Under the pieces are notes generated by a model. It was given only the letters and a program-made list of their open reading frames with translations. It searched no databases and was not told the DNA's origin. 64,000 bases of DNA from assembly GCF_052857255.1 (NCBI RefSeq), contig NC_135500.1, positions 45,510,772 through 45,574,771 of the forward strand. The letters are read 5' to 3'. The position numbers were made by a program, and so were the translations under genes. This document shows positions 11,277 to 22,364 of this stretch, piece after piece. Each line of letters opens with the position of its first letter. Positions within the stretch are counted from its first letter, which is position 1. Source of the stretch: Amblyomma americanum. Taxonomy: Eukaryota; Arthropoda; Arachnida; Ixodida; Ixodidae.

Positions 11277-13490
11277 GATTGCAATGCTAAACGCATTTTT
11301 TAATGGTCTCAGTATCGGTTCTTCACGGACAAAGGTTGTGAAACGCTGTCTCACAATACAGAATGTGTTTCTTCGCACTGTTTACCTCCGAATAAAATAT
11401 TGACCGGTACGTTCATAGTTTTTCAGGTCAGGAAATGATTTGGGTGTTCGGGGAGCGAAGTCTTAGAAAAGACTGCACGACAGAAAACCTGGGCTCATCA
11501 AGTGGCCATTCATTTAATTCCGCGACTTGAAACAGGATAAGTTCAGAAATCTCCCGATGGCAGTCGGATTCCTTATTTGACGGTGAACTCGATCTAAAAT
11601 TGTTACTGTTGCCATCCTTCTTTTCGTCGGTGGTTACGCAAATCTTTGTGCCCGCGCCGGTTTAAGACTATGATAAATAAGGTTGTCCTGCTCTTCAAAC
11701 CTTTAGGCAATTGTAGTTGTTGAGTCGATTTGTTTAAAACCGTGCGAATTGTTCCAATAGGCACAATGACCGCAAAAAAAATATTTGCTTTGCACAACTG
11801 GCTTGCCTGTAATGACGCAAGAAAAGTCTCAGAAACCGTCACAAACTATGCTTTAAGTCAGGGGTCTCCGGGGGGAAGGGGGGGGGGGGGGGCTCCCCAC
11901 CAGTATTGGCAAGAGATCAGAGGCCCCCCGCGCTTAATGTATAGACTTGCGACTCGGCGATCATCCTATGGAAATGATCCTATGAAGAATGACTGCATAA
12001 AATCCGTAGCAGGCACCAATTTTTAAAGCGAAAGCTGCACTATTCTATCTTATAGGTAAAGCCGATTTAGCCGTGCGTAGCCGGTTGACCGTTAAGTGAG
12101 CAAGAGGTCAAGTGTGGCTACAGCGTTAACATATGTGGTCCACCATGGGGTCGCACAAGTGAACATTTGAGTGCAACCGTTCGTCGAACAACATTCTGCG
12201 TGGTGTCATAGCATTTCTCTCTGCCTATAGCTTACGTTTTAGTAAAGTAGGTGGCTAGTGCGACAGAGGCTAGGAGCAATGATATATGCACATTGAATTG
12301 CATGCTTTTTTAAGAGTTGCAACAGAGGCTCGGACCGGTGACATATATGCACCCGCAGTTGCTTCTTTAAGGCGGGGTTGAGGTGTCCACTGAGATGTCG
12401 AGATGTGAGAGCTACTGCATTCTTTCCTTTCCTCAAAAAAGGTTTCGTTTCTCGAAACACATGCATTTGCATACTGCGACGTAAGTAGACGTAAGTGCCC
12501 TCAAACTTTTTGATACTTATCAGTGGTGGTCGAAACATTTCTTTATCAATTCGAAAATTCCATCGTCATTTTTAGCAAGTATCATTAACACGTATTCAAA
12601 AACCTCAGCTGGCCAAAAATAAACGGTCGGCAGCTCTACTGAAACGCTGAAAGAAAAAGAGAAATCTATCACATCACGCAGCGGGTAAGTACGCAGCTGA
12701 CCACTGAGCTCCAAGGATGCACGACTTAAATGGTAAGCACTGTGCAAAGTCTTCCAGCCTCCCCAAATACAAAGCGGCTCTGAGTCGTTTTATAATATTT
12801 TTCTTACTTTCTCTATCCCGCCTCCCGGATAAGATTAGTGATGTTTCTAGTTTGCACAATTTTTCGTTTATTTTCAGTCTGTATGTATGTAGTTCGTTGT
12901 ACACTATGCTGCACGCCTGTCTAAAACAATGTGTAAAATAAGGCCGCCAGCCGCTTTTTTCCTCTCCCTTTTTATTTTCCTCTCCACCTGTGCTCGAGTC
13001 ACCAGACTTCTTTAAGAGGCGTGATTTAAAGCAGCAACTTGTGCCTTGCAACTCGCGTGCGCCGGCACCGCTTAATTGCAATGTCGTTCACAGCTGCGCC
13101 TTTAGAGGCAGCAACCATCCCTGTAAAAATCTTCCGAGGAAGCTTCATGACCAGAAAAAATGCCTTGAAGTGCTCACATTCCCCAAACACAGGTTCGCGC
13201 GGAGCCGATCGCTCGTCGTCCATGGCCACGCCGGCAGGGCGCCGGCACTATTGAATAATGCTGATGATGTCCTCAGGCTGAATGGCAAGCGCATTTGCCA
13301 GGGTGCATTTCTTATACAAATGCACACATGGGTAAGGAGTGGAGTAATTAGATAATTTTGTGATGTAGACTTGAATTTGGATTAAAAAGGTGATAAGAAA
13401 TGTAGATGAAAAAGCTCTGAATTCACTCTCTAGGTCTCCATTCTCTCTGTCTTCTTTTTTACATAGCGCTCCTTCTTTCTTTATAATATT
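11277..13490. other. No gene recognised; dispersed module and G-rich tract
   Basis: No gene is visible. A G-rich tract at about 11868-11892 is much shorter in copy B (about 55018). Positions 12075-12700 form a module found three times: here, at 55165-55800, and split at 16430-16932 plus 37021-37355. The remainder matches copy B. Confidence 0.5.
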
Positions 13491-13786
13491 AATTCGTTTT
13501 TGGAAAGAAAACGGCGCACTATCTGTCTCACATATCGGCGGACACCTGAACCGCGCCGTAAGGGAAGCGATAAAACAGGGAGTGAAAGAAGGAAGGAAGG
13601 AAGGAAGAGGTCCCGTAGTGGAGGGCTCCGGGACAATTTCGACCACCTGGGGATCTTCAACGTGCACTGACATCGCACAGCGCACGGGCGCCTTAGCGAT
13701 TTTCCTCCATAGAAACGCAGCCGCCGCGGTTGGCTTCGAACTCGGCAGCTCCGGATCAGTAGCCGAGCGCCCTAACCACTTGACCA
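13491..13786 (-). mobile_element. Ruka-type SINE, minus strand (copy A)
   Basis: Reverse-oriented SINE with the pyrimidine-rich block, cgaccacctggggatcttca and the tRNA-like head near 13720-13785. The head is damaged: the terminal ccaccgcggcggg is missing. Its partner in copy B is 56581-56870. Confidence 0.85.
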
Positions 13787-13930
13787 AAGCTTCAGCTTTC
13801 TTTTCTTCTGCATTTTTACAATAAATATCTTATCATCATCATCAAGCAGAACACGCAGAGCCTGACAGGAACGCGAGCGTATGTCACGCGATTCACTGTC
13901 AGCAACGGCTTTTTCTAATCGCTTCGCCCT

Positions 13931-14195
13931 CACAAATCGGCAACACCTGAACCGCGCAGTAGGGGAAAATATAAAGAACGGAGTGAAAGAAGAAAGGAAG
14001 GAAGAGGTGCCGTATAGTGGAGGGCTCCGGAATAATTTCGACCACCTGGGGATCTTTAACGTGCACTGACATCGTACAGCACACGGGCGCCTTAGCGTTT
14101 TTCCTCCATAAAAACGCAGCCGCCGCGGTCGGGTTCGAACCCGGGAACTCCGGATCAGTAGTCGACCGTCTTAACCACGGAGCCACCGCGGCGGG
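13931..14195 (-). mobile_element. Ruka-type SINE, minus strand (copy A; spans the duplication breakpoint)
   Basis: SINE with an intact head (gttcgaacccgggaactcc and ccaccgcggcggg at 14183-14195). Homology to copy B ends inside it at 14074, where copy B switches to unrelated sequence at 57157. It lies head to head with the plus-strand SINE that follows. Confidence 0.9.
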
Positions 14196-14426
14196 GCATG
14201 GAGGAAAAACGCTAAGGCGCCCGTGTGTAATGCGATATCAGTGCACGGTAAAGATCCCCAGGTGGTCAACATTATTCCGGAGCCTTCCACCACGGCACGC
14301 CTTCTTCCTTTCTTCTTTCAATCCCGCCTTTATCCCTTCCCTTTCGGCGTAGTTCAGGTGTCCGCCGATATATGAGACAGATACTGCGCATTTCCTTTCT
14401 CCAAAAGCCAATTATTATTATTATTT
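14196..14426 (+). mobile_element. Ruka-type SINE body lacking its tRNA head
   Basis: Begins abruptly at catggaggaaaaacgctaag, the block just after the tRNA-like head. It runs through the gatccccaggtggtca and ccggagcc blocks to an (ATT)n tail at 14411-14426. It abuts the head of the minus-strand SINE, so the pair forms an inverted structure with a single head. Confidence 0.85.
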
Positions 14427-14719
14427 CCCCAGTTGTGGTTTATTTTAAAGTGATACGAAAAGGAAGGAAAATAAACCATTACTGGGGGAAAAGCGGCTTT
14501 CGTTCGCGTCACGCAGCCGCGGTTTCTTTGCTTACTGACGCACAGAAGATAGGTTTGTCGCCATGGTATTCGTAGCGAGCTGGCGCAAAGTAGAGAGAGG
14601 GGTGGGTAATGATGCCCTCGGGAATTAAGATAATACAAAAAATAAACTGAACAAAACGCTTCGACGAGAGCTTCACATACTCACTTACCCGCAAGAGCGC
14701 CAAAGTTATACGGCTCCTT

Positions 14720-14940
14720 TATAGGGAGACTGGCACTCGGCTGCCGGCCCAAAAGACGTGGGTTTGATCCAGGCCGCGGCGGTCAAATTTCGATGGAGGC
14801 GAAATTCTAGAGGCTCATGTACTGTGTGATGTCAGTGCACGTTAAAGAACCCCAGGTGGCCGAAATTTCCGGACCCTTCACTACGGCATCTCTCATAGCC
14901 TGAGTTGCTTTGGGATGTTAAACCCCTATAAACCAAACCT
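14720..14940 (+). mobile_element. Diverged tRNA-derived SINE of a related tick type
   Basis: It has a GGTTTGATCC B-box-like segment, then gcggcggtcaaatttcgatg, cacgttaaagaaccccaggt and gggatgttaaacccctataa. This layout is known for tick tRNA SINEs that end in a gttaaaccc motif. It is shorter and more diverged than the Ruka copies. Confidence 0.6.
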
Positions 14941-15316
14941 TTATAGGGAAACTCTTTTGTGATCAGGTTGTGAACAAGCCACTCGGCAATTTTTGATGTA
15001 ACCTGGAAGGTTTTAACACTCGCCTTTCAACTTTCTTGGCCTTCTCGCTCTTGGCTTTCTTGGCCTTTGCCTAGTGCACGCGCTTGCGGTCTGAACATGC
15101 GACTTCTGAAAGCATGGTGCCTAACGTGCGATGTGTACCCAGGCGGCTGTAATCGCTAGAAGAAAGGCCCTGACGCGTAACGACGAGTCGCATTTAATCT
15201 AAAGAAGAAAGGCGGCGGAGGACGCACAAAACTTCCAGAACAGAGGCGAAAACGGGCCACGCCCCTTTGCTTGAAGTAACCTCGTAGTGTGTGATGCAGC
15301 AGCCAGAGACCAAGTT
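14941..15316. other. No gene recognised
   Basis: A pyrimidine-rich stretch with repeats of cttggc(c/t)tt near 15035-15070. An upstream in-frame ATG for the THAP-like frame lies at 15287. Confidence 0.4.
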
Positions 15317-15467
15317 ATGAGAGGCTGTTGTGTTCCCGGGTGTTCTGCCTACGCTATTAAAGCGCACCAGCTATTTGGCTTTGCTGGTGACAGCACGCGC
15401 CGAAAAAAATGCCAAGCGCAGGTCAAACCAGACTGCCTGACCAAGAGTTATCCTCACAGTATGAGAG
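15317..15467 (+). pseudogene. THAP-domain first exon (fragment)
   Basis: The frame from the ATG at 15317 starts MRGCCVPGCS and continues with H-x-LFGF, a D-S-T-RRKK block and QVKPD. This is the order of the N-terminal half of a THAP zinc finger (C-x(2-4)-C, then a conserved LF.F motif and an RR(K)-W-x(3)-V stretch). THAP domains bind DNA in cell-cycle regulators and in P-element-type transposases. The usual Trp after RRKK is Cys here. The open frame meets a splice-donor-like AGAG|GTAAGA at 15467/15468. The second half of the domain (C-x2-H) would need another exon, which I cannot find. It may be a lone exon or a retained transposon piece. An in-frame ATG at 15287 could also serve. Confidence 0.55.
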
Positions 15468-16317
15468 GTAAGACAGGCGAAACTCTTCTTTTCCAGAACT
15501 ATTTCTGCTAAGGACGAAGGTACAATGCGCAACTTATCTTTGCATCCTCATAATTATTTAAATTAGCAGCCATAAAATGCACCTTTTCGCATTAATTTCA
15601 TGGCTCGAAATAAGTAATCCTGATTGTTGGAAAAGTAATTGAAATGTGTACGCACAGTATCCGGATAATGCTATTATGAAGGATCACAGTGCAAAATGAA
15701 CGCTACAGAAGAGAACCAAATGCATGACTGCACCGACTGTCCATTAGGCACCGACTTTCTCGAAAGATGAGCTGCGAAAGATAGTATACTTTAGAGTAAC
15801 TACTTCTGATTCACTGCTCAAACAATCTGTGGTACCAGACCGTCTCGGTAGAAAACCAAATTTCCTGAATTCCTCGCGGCAGCTGCTGTTTTCTCTTTAA
15901 ACGGCGCGCTGCCGCATTGCGCTCAATGCAGCTGAACTGGAGAGTGGAACCCAACATGACCCTGCCGAGAGCGGTGTCTTCACTCAGGAAGCGGCGCTGG
16001 CCCATCGAGGCTCCCTAGGCCCAACCTGCTCGGCCCCTTCCCTACCTCCGCTGGCTGCGGCGAGCGCGCGGAGTGGCCGCTGCAGTGTTAGCGCGTGACG
16101 ACTAAAAAGATTTTGGCGCTGTGAACCAATGATAACCAACGGCTGCTTACGTTATTTGCACGACGTGACGTCGACGGCCAGGTTTTCGCGCGAAAGCCCG
16201 GCACCGCGCGTCGCCGCGAGGTACGAAGCGGAAATTTTTAAAAATGTATTGTAAATTTCACGCTCGGTTTTTACGTATCGTAAGCGGCATGGACCCTCGG
16301 TGGCCTGTACAACATAG
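15468..16317. other. No gene; dispersed module and CpG-rich stretch
   Basis: 15896-16010 is similar to about 1605-1730 and 43065-43170. The following 16015-16240 is unusually rich in CG dinucleotides for this window (for example gcgagcgcgcggagtggccg). It might be promoter-like, but no transcript can be tied to it. Confidence 0.4.
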
Positions 16318-16394
16318 TCGCCGCGGTCGGGTTAAAACGCGAGAACTCCGGATCAGTAGCCGAGCACCTAACTACTGAGCCACCGCGGCGGGCA
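16318..16394 (-). mobile_element. Ruka SINE head fragment
   Basis: Only the tRNA-like head is present: cgccgcggtcgggttaaaac through gagccaccgcggcggg, minus strand. The family's B box has a change (ttaaaacgcg in place of ttcgaacccg). Confidence 0.7.
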
Positions 16395-16429
16395 ACTTGG
16401 TGACGCCAATTCTGCGTGCGTAGGTGGCT

Positions 16430-16932
16430 GACCAAGTGAGCAAGAGGTCATGTGTGGCTATAGACGTTGCCATATGTGGTCCACCACGGTGTCGGACTAG
16501 TTGACATTTAAATTTTTGAGCAACCGTTTGTCGTACAGCATTCTGGGTGGTGTCATAGCACTTCTCTTTGCATATAGCTTACATGTTTTAGAAGAGTTGG
16601 AGGCTAGCTTGCGACACCAGTTCGGAGCAATGATATATGTACCTTTTACTGCATGCTTTGTGATAGTTGCGGCAGGGGCTCGGAGCAGTGACATATGCAC
16701 CTGCAGTTGCATGATTTAGGCACGATTGAGGTGTCCACCGATATGTCGAGATCTGAGAGCTGCTGCATCCTTTCCTTTCCTCAAAAACCTTTCCTTTCCT
16801 CAAAATACATGCTTTTCAATTCCTCGACGTAAGCAGACTTAACTGCCCTCAGGATTTTTTATACTTGACAGTGGTGGTCGAAACATTTCTTTATCCTATC
16901 GAAAATTTCACCGTTATTTTTAGCAAGTATCG
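16430..16932 (+). repeat. Third copy of a duplicated-block module, left part
   Basis: Similar to 12075-12590 and 55180-55680 (for example gagcaagaggtcatgtgtgg, and the block around cagtggtggtcgaaacattt). The remainder of the module resumes at 37021-37355, after the LINE and its flanking repeat. The whole LINE nest therefore sits inside this module. Confidence 0.75.
16765..16932. repeat. 168-bp direct repeat left of the LINE nest
   Basis: Sequence from gcatcctttcctttcctc to tagcaagtatcg. It recurs at 36852-37020 in direct orientation, immediately outside the LINE at 16933-36851. Confidence 0.85.
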
Positions 16933-16939
16933 TTACGGA

Positions 16940-17391
16940 CGAACACCAGGCCCTCCGAGGACCCGAACGTGAAGGCTCTGCGGGAAGAGTTAAAGCAGCT
17001 CAGGGCAGCCCTCTCTACCGCCACTTTTGCTCTATCTCCCCATACACCACCCCATCCCCTTCACCCACTCAACCCACCCAACCCGCCCATCCTCCCCTTA
17101 AAAAAAGAAGGCCTGATGAGAGCACAGTCGAACCAATAGACCTAGACGCCAAATTTCAGCCCTTCGCCCAAAACTTGGAAGCCAGGCTCACAGAGCGCAT
17201 TACTGCGCAGCTCACTGCACAGTGCCAGCTTATAATTGAATCTACCATTACCCGTCTGATGGATAGTGTCATATGTAGCATCATGACCAAGGTAGAGGAG
17301 CGCTTAACTCGCCTCACTCCTGAACTCTCAACGAACTATCCTCCCACAGTCCCACTCTCCACACTCCTCCTTCCCCTCACCACCCAACAAC
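16940..17391 (+). pseudogene. LINE ORF1 C-terminal remnant
   Basis: Frames give ALREELKQLRAAL (a coiled-coil stretch near 16975-17015), a Pro-rich spacer, KKEGL, and then EARLTERITAQL to about 17390. The same order occurs in the minus-strand ORF1 at 62960-64000 (ALREEVSRL, Pro-rich, KKKRTPEQ, then EARMDANLAKM). The N-terminal zinc-knuckle part is absent here and frames are broken. ORF1 proteins of this group bind element RNA. Confidence 0.65.
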
Positions 17392-19558
17392 ATGGCTCCT
17401 CCGACGGGCCTTAATTCTTTACAGATTATTCAGTGGAATTGCAGGGGCTTTCGGCGAAAGCGCGATCCTCTGCAGCAAATTATCGCAAGTTCGTCATCCC
17501 CACCAGACATTATCGCCATTCAGGACGCCAATGTTTGCAGGCAGCTGCCAGGATACGCTTTTATCACCTCAGACCCCAATGATCTTCCTCGGGTGGTCAC
17601 ATATGTCCATATATCCTTGCATTACGTGGAGCACGTAATTACCTCCCTATCGCTAACAGCCTTATTGAAGTCTTACCGCCCACCCCTGCAAAATCAAGCA
17701 TGTTCTTTCTTAACTGCTACCTTCTCCCATGTGAGCCAATTAACTTACTCCCCTCACTTCTCAAATCCGCAACCCAGTTGGCCGGATCAAACCCCCTACT
17801 TATTGCCGGATATTTTAATTGCGCTCACGTGGACTGGGGCTATCGGCCCACCGACCACAGAGGCACAGTTTTATACAATGAGACGCTGGCGCTCCACCTA
17901 ACCATCTTTAATGATTTCAGCTTACCTACGCGGATTGGTAACAGTGTTACTGCCGATACTAGCCCAGACCTCACGCTTGGTAGAAATTTGGACAACCTGC
18001 AGTGGGAAAGAATGCTTTCCACACTAGGCAGCGATCATCATCTAATTCGAATAACTAAACTATCGCCGATCTCAGCGCAAATTCACCGTTAAGCACAATA
18101 ATTGGGACTCGCTCCGCAAATTTAGACAAGCGCAGCCAACACAGGCCCCCTTCGACCTAGACACCTGGATTATTCAGTTGCAAAAAGACATTCGCCAACA
18201 CACTGAAACACTCGACTCTACGCCAGGCACCCCTGTTATTGACAGCAAGCTCGCCCACTTCCTCCAAGCACAGGACTACATAACGCAAAGGTGGAAGACT
18301 CAGAAGCACAATAGGAGACTAAAACTCAAACTTGCCCAGATTCAATCCCAAATAGTACAATGTAGTGCCACTCTTTGCAAAGCTAACTGGGCTCAAGTTT
18401 GTGACGGTCTCCGCAGCAATCTCTCCACAACCCGCGCTTGGCATCTGTTATGGCACATGCTAGACCCCACGCAATCCAAATTTCAGACGCGCCTTAGCAT
18501 TCGCCGCCTCGCTCAGAACCATCGACAGGACACCGACGCCTTCCTCGCCCAGGTGAAATGCCCCTATACAACCCCCGGTCTCCCTTGCAAGTATCCTAAT
18601 TATGCCGGCCCACCCCAGCCCGAGCTTGACGCCCTTATTACAGAATCAGAATTTCGCGCCGCCCTACTGAAATTGCGGAATACCGCTCCCGGAGATGATC
18701 AAATTACCAATGCAGCTATCAGAAATCTTGACGATGCTTCCATCTCTGACTTAGTCAACTACTTTAACGAATGTTGGGAGGCAGGTACACTCACTGCCAC
18801 GTGGAAGCATGGAAAAATTATTTTTATTCCAAACCCCCACAAGCCTATCACCCTAGACAACATACGCCCCATGTCTCTTACATCCTGTCTAGGCAAGGTC
18901 TTCGAGCACATAATTCTTGCTCGGCTATCAACGTACATAGAAGAAAACCACCTTTTCCCCCAGAGAATGCTCGGATTTCGTGCGCATCTATTTGCGCAGG
19001 ACGCCCTACTTCAAATTACGCATGACGTGCTTGATGATACCATCCCCCACCACGCTAAAGCTATCCTGGCAGTTGACCTCACCAAGGCATTTGATAGAAT
19101 TCGACATGATGCCATTTTACGGGAACTGCAAGCTCTACAGGTAGGCCCTAAAACCTACAACTATGCTCGCGCGTTTCTCTCGGGCCGCACTGCCTTCCTG
19201 CACATAGATCAGATTACCACATCCCCTTATACACTCGGAGAGCTCGGAACCCCTCAAGGGGCGGTCCTTTCTCTCTTTTTCTTTAACGTTGCTCTCATCC
19301 CCCTCGCTCAAAAACTGGCTCTAATCCCACACCTAAAGCATACCCTGTACGCTGATGATCTTACCACATAGACCACTCATGGCTCTGACAGGGAAATTGA
19401 GGAAACTCTTCAGTTAGCAGCAGACACCATCTCCTCTCACGCGTCATCCATCGGGCTCGAATGTTCCCCATCAAAGTCCGCGCTCTTCCGAATTAGGCCA
19501 AAATCTGACGCTAACTCGCCCATCCAAATAAATTTAAAAGGATCCCCTATCCCCATCA
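17392..19558 (+). pseudogene. LINE ORF2, endonuclease and reverse transcriptase
   Basis: The AP-endonuclease starts LQIIQWNCRGF (about 17410). It shifts frame near 17700 and continues with GNSVTADTSPDLT and GSDHHLI (about 17940-18045). Its catalytic positions have decayed: IQDAN where a Glu is usual, and GYFN for GDFN. Reverse transcriptase follows in a long open frame, 18178-19371, with the fingers, LAVDLTKAFDRI (about 19068-19103), GTPQGAVLS and LYADDLTT. A stop falls directly after the YADD box (19369-19371). Palm/thumb sequence then continues to the Gypsy insertion at 19564. The fragment is dead but reads clearly. Confidence 0.85.
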
Positions 19559-19563
19559 CACCC

Positions 19564-20434
19564 AGTCCCATATATTAAGGAGCCTAAATTAAATTTTAAA
19601 GAAAAATGGTCTGAAGAAGACCACGTGAATTAACCGAAGAATAAAGAAGAGGAAGAAGAAGCATTCGGTGAGGTGGAGAGAAATGATTGGTGTAGAAGCA
19701 TTCGGCGAGGTGGAGAAAGATGATTGGTGGAGAAGAGAAGAATACGACGACAAGGCTTACGTGGACTAACACCGAGGCTATAAAAGGGCGAGCGAGAGCG
19801 AGGCACAGGGGGAACAGCAGAGAATCGGAGGCTCCGGCGGGTCAGGGACACTTTGGCTGGAAGAGAGCGACGCCGGCTACTGCGCCGGTGAGCTCGCATT
19901 CTCCGACATCGCATCGTGAACTTCCTGCCGTGCCTGAGCCCATTCCGGGGAGTCAGCGGAGGACGCTACCACCAGCTACAACCAGGGGTGTCTCCAGCGC
20001 TGTTGCCACCCACCCGGGTGGTGCCCCCAACGCCAACAACACCGGCATCACCATCCCGGGCGCTTGGACCTGGAGCTTGTACGACGCAGCCAGCGACGAC
20101 AGCCCGAGTACATCGAACACCGCCAGCGACGCCAGCCCAAGCACGGCGAACGCCGCCTCGACGCCGTCCACTGGATCCATACAACGCCGTAGCCACACCG
20201 AACCAACCGTGAGTACGAATGCCGACCGCTAATAGTAGAACACTAGTAGTAGACGCTAGTAGCAGTGTGACCGGGTCGTGTGTATTTATAGTCTTTGTCT
20301 TTTGTGTTAGTTTGGTTAGTTTTGTGTTCTAGTGTGTGTGCCACGTAGGGTGTATTAAATGTGCGTTTGTGTGGGTACACCCGTCGCTTAGTCCATTCTT
20401 TTAGTCCGAGTGTTCTCTGGAGAGATCCGTGACA
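19564..20434 (+). repeat. 5' LTR of the Gmr1-like element
   Basis: It matches 34692-35523 with a few percent difference plus a roughly 40-bp internal duplication near 20095-20140. The first bases are mutated (agtccc for TGTCAC) and it ends CCGTGACA. A TATAAAAG box is at 19779-19786 and an ATTAAA polyadenylation-type signal at 20354-20359, consistent with U3-R-U5 order on the plus strand. Confidence 0.9.
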
Positions 20435-20462
20435 AAGACAAGTGGCGAGCCTGTGCCGGGAT
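20435..20462 (+). promoter_or_regulatory. Candidate primer-binding region
   Basis: Directly after the 5' LTR comes aagacaagtggcgagcctgt. A TGG-starting stretch a few bases inside the LTR edge is where the tRNA 3' end anneals in Gypsy elements. I could not assign the tRNA. Confidence 0.45.
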
Positions 20463-20524
20463 ACATTTCCTTTTCCTTTTGTTGCTTTGTCCCGGATTTT
20501 TCCGATCTCTCGACGGCAGGAAGT

Positions 20525-21737
20525 ATGGATTTGGCAAAAACGTTAGAACTGGCGCTCAAGCTGGGGTTAAGCAAAGAAGAGGCGATGCGTCTATATGACG
20601 AGGAGGGAAAGAGGCAGAAAGAGGAGGCAGATAGGAAGAGAGAAAAAAGGGCGCAAGCACGCGCAGACGCTCGTGAAGCAGAAGAACGCGAGGCGAAAAG
20701 AGCTCGCGAGGCAGAAGAGCGAAAAGAGAAAAGAGCTCGCGAGGCGGAAGAGCGAGAAGAGAGAAGAGCTCACGAGGCAGAAGAACAGGAGAAAAGAAGG
20801 ATAGAACGGGAGAAGGAGTTTATTTTGTGGAAACAGGCGCATGTCGCGTGAGGATATGAGGAGATCACGGACAATGATCAGCGTTCCTTAGCGAGTACAG
20901 AATCTCCTAGACCATCCAGAGTTTGCCCAATGAAGCTAATGGCTCCTTTTGATGACAAGAGAGATGATTTGGATGCATATCTGCCACGATTCGAGCGGAT
21001 AGCTTTGGGGCAAGGCTGGGAGTGCAGTGAATGGGCCACGGCATTAAGCATGTGTTTAGTTGGAGAGGCGCTGAATGTGTTGGGAAGGATGCCCGCTGCT
21101 GATTCCATGGACTACAAGAAAGTCAAAAAGGCACTCCTCCAAAGATTCAGGCTTACGGCAGAGGGTTTTCGTGAGAGATTTTGCACCGCGAAACCTGTGG
21201 ATTTGGAAACCGCGAAGCAGTTTTTCTGCAGGCTGACCAACTATTTTGATAGATGGCTTGATATGTAAACACAGAAAAGAGTTTTGAAGGTGTGCGTGAC
21301 AAGCTGGTCACAGAGCAATTTTTAGCGTGTTTCAGCTTAAAGCTGGCGCTATTCCTGAAGGAAAGAAAGTTGTGTTCTTTGCAAGAGTTCGCCGACACTG
21401 CTGACCAATTTCTCGAGGCTCAAGGGTTAAGGAATTTGAGTAAGGCAAAAGGGGAAACCCAAAAGGTCCTAGAGACAGATGCGGCAAACCCAAGAGCTTA
21501 TGGCGGTGCGTCTAAGGCGCCAGTAAGTTGTTTTCTCTGCGCCAAGGTGGCACACCGTGCAGCTGACTGTCGGAAAAGTTGTGCTGCCCAAAAAACAGGT
21601 TGTGTGTCAAGGTTGTAAGAGGGGTCATACTCTGTATGAGTGCCGATACAGAACGCAGGACCGAGCTGCATGCGTTGTTGACACAAGGGTAGAAACTTGT
21701 CACACCATCCGAAGTTCCACAGCTGAAAGGAGAGCAA
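20525..21737 (+). pseudogene. Gag of the Gmr1-like element
   Basis: The frame from ATG 20525 begins MDLAKTLELAL and soon becomes a highly charged Glu/Arg/Lys coiled coil (about residues 30-100). A stop occurs at 20849. The next open frame (20930-21268) resembles the SCAN-like capsid region of such gags (LDAYLPRFERIA, then a KKALLQRFRL block) and ends in a stop at 21266. A third frame (to 21618) carries zinc knuckle CFLCAKVAHRAADC (C-x2-C-x4-H-x4-C). A second knuckle, CQGCKRGHTLYEC, follows in another frame at about 21605-21645. Gag packages element RNA into particles. Stops and shifts make this copy inactive. Confidence 0.8.
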
Positions 21738-21758
21738 ACGCCGCTGGAAAATGAGGCA

Positions 21759-22364
21759 GTGAATAGAACACCCAAGTCGAAAGCAGCAATGTCAGTGGTG
21801 GGTGGGAAAATAGGACACCGTCCTATATTGGTGCTTAGAGACAGCGGGGCTAACGCAGTCTTGGTTCGTAGAAGCCTGGTGAAGGACGAGGATCTTACAG
21901 GGGAAGCGTCGGCCGTCACTCTTGTAGATAGCACAGTAAGGTACCTTCCTGAAGCCAGGATCCTAGTGTCCACGCCATATTATAATGTGCAGGTTGTGGC
22001 AAAATGCGTAGATCAACCCATCTACGATCTCATCTTGGGGAACATTACGGTTGCAAGAGGTGTCGAAGACCCCGATCCCGAGTGGAGGATGCTCGACGGT
22101 GAAGAACATCCAAAAGAGGAAAGGCCCGTGACAGCTCAGACGGGTGCAGTCAGTTTTTCGTCGGCAGTGGAGACAAGAGCTCAAGCGACAGCCCGAGCAA
22201 CGCAGCGTCCGCTCTCTGCTCCTGTTACGATGTGCCTCAGCGTAACACCGGGCGAAATTGCAATTAGGCAAAAGGAAGACCCGAGCTTGAAGGCTTGCTT
22301 CGAGAGAGTCGGGGAAAGAGTGAAAAGAAAGAAGAGTCGGACGTCATTCGAGTATCAATTGGTA
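21759..22364 (+). pseudogene. Aspartic protease and integrase linker
   Basis: Open frame with the retropepsin active site LRDSGANAVLV (about 21832-21864) and a LILGN segment near 22030 typical of the flap/C-terminal part. The frame passes into a linker (QKEDPSLKACFERVG at about 22267-22311) that in this Gypsy group directly precedes integrase. It is interrupted at 22365 by the Penelope pair, and integrase resumes at 28146. The protease cleaves Gag-Pol in the element particle. This part of the frame is open, but the guest elements separate it from integrase. Confidence 0.8.

Larger units (their letters stand above)
1..14074. repeat. Large direct duplication, copy A
   Basis: This block matches 41440-57156 in the same orientation from the first base of the window. 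About 3% of bases differ in the first 140 bp and about 5% in a 180-bp stretch near 5320. The left end lies outside the window. Similarity stops inside a Ruka SINE at 14074, which corresponds to 57156. The positional offset steps from 41439 to about 43080 because each copy has private insertions. Copy A alone carries the solo LTR at 3820-4904; it lacks the B-only SINE (empty site 6270-6280) and the B-only LINE (empty site 7646-7661). It could be a real segmental duplication or two haplotypes placed in tandem by the assembler. Confidence 0.9.

Noticed and set aside
11868..11892. G-rich tract as a regulatory quadruplex
   Set aside because: There is no gene nearby and the tract is largely lost in copy B. 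It looks like slippage in neutral sequence.
14100..14195. Possible tRNA gene with A and B boxes
   Set aside because: The following body and many scattered copies show it is the head of the Ruka SINE. No full cloverleaf is formed.
16015..16240. CpG-rich stretch as promoter of the THAP exon
   Set aside because: It lies downstream of the exon on the same strand and no transcript start can be supported.
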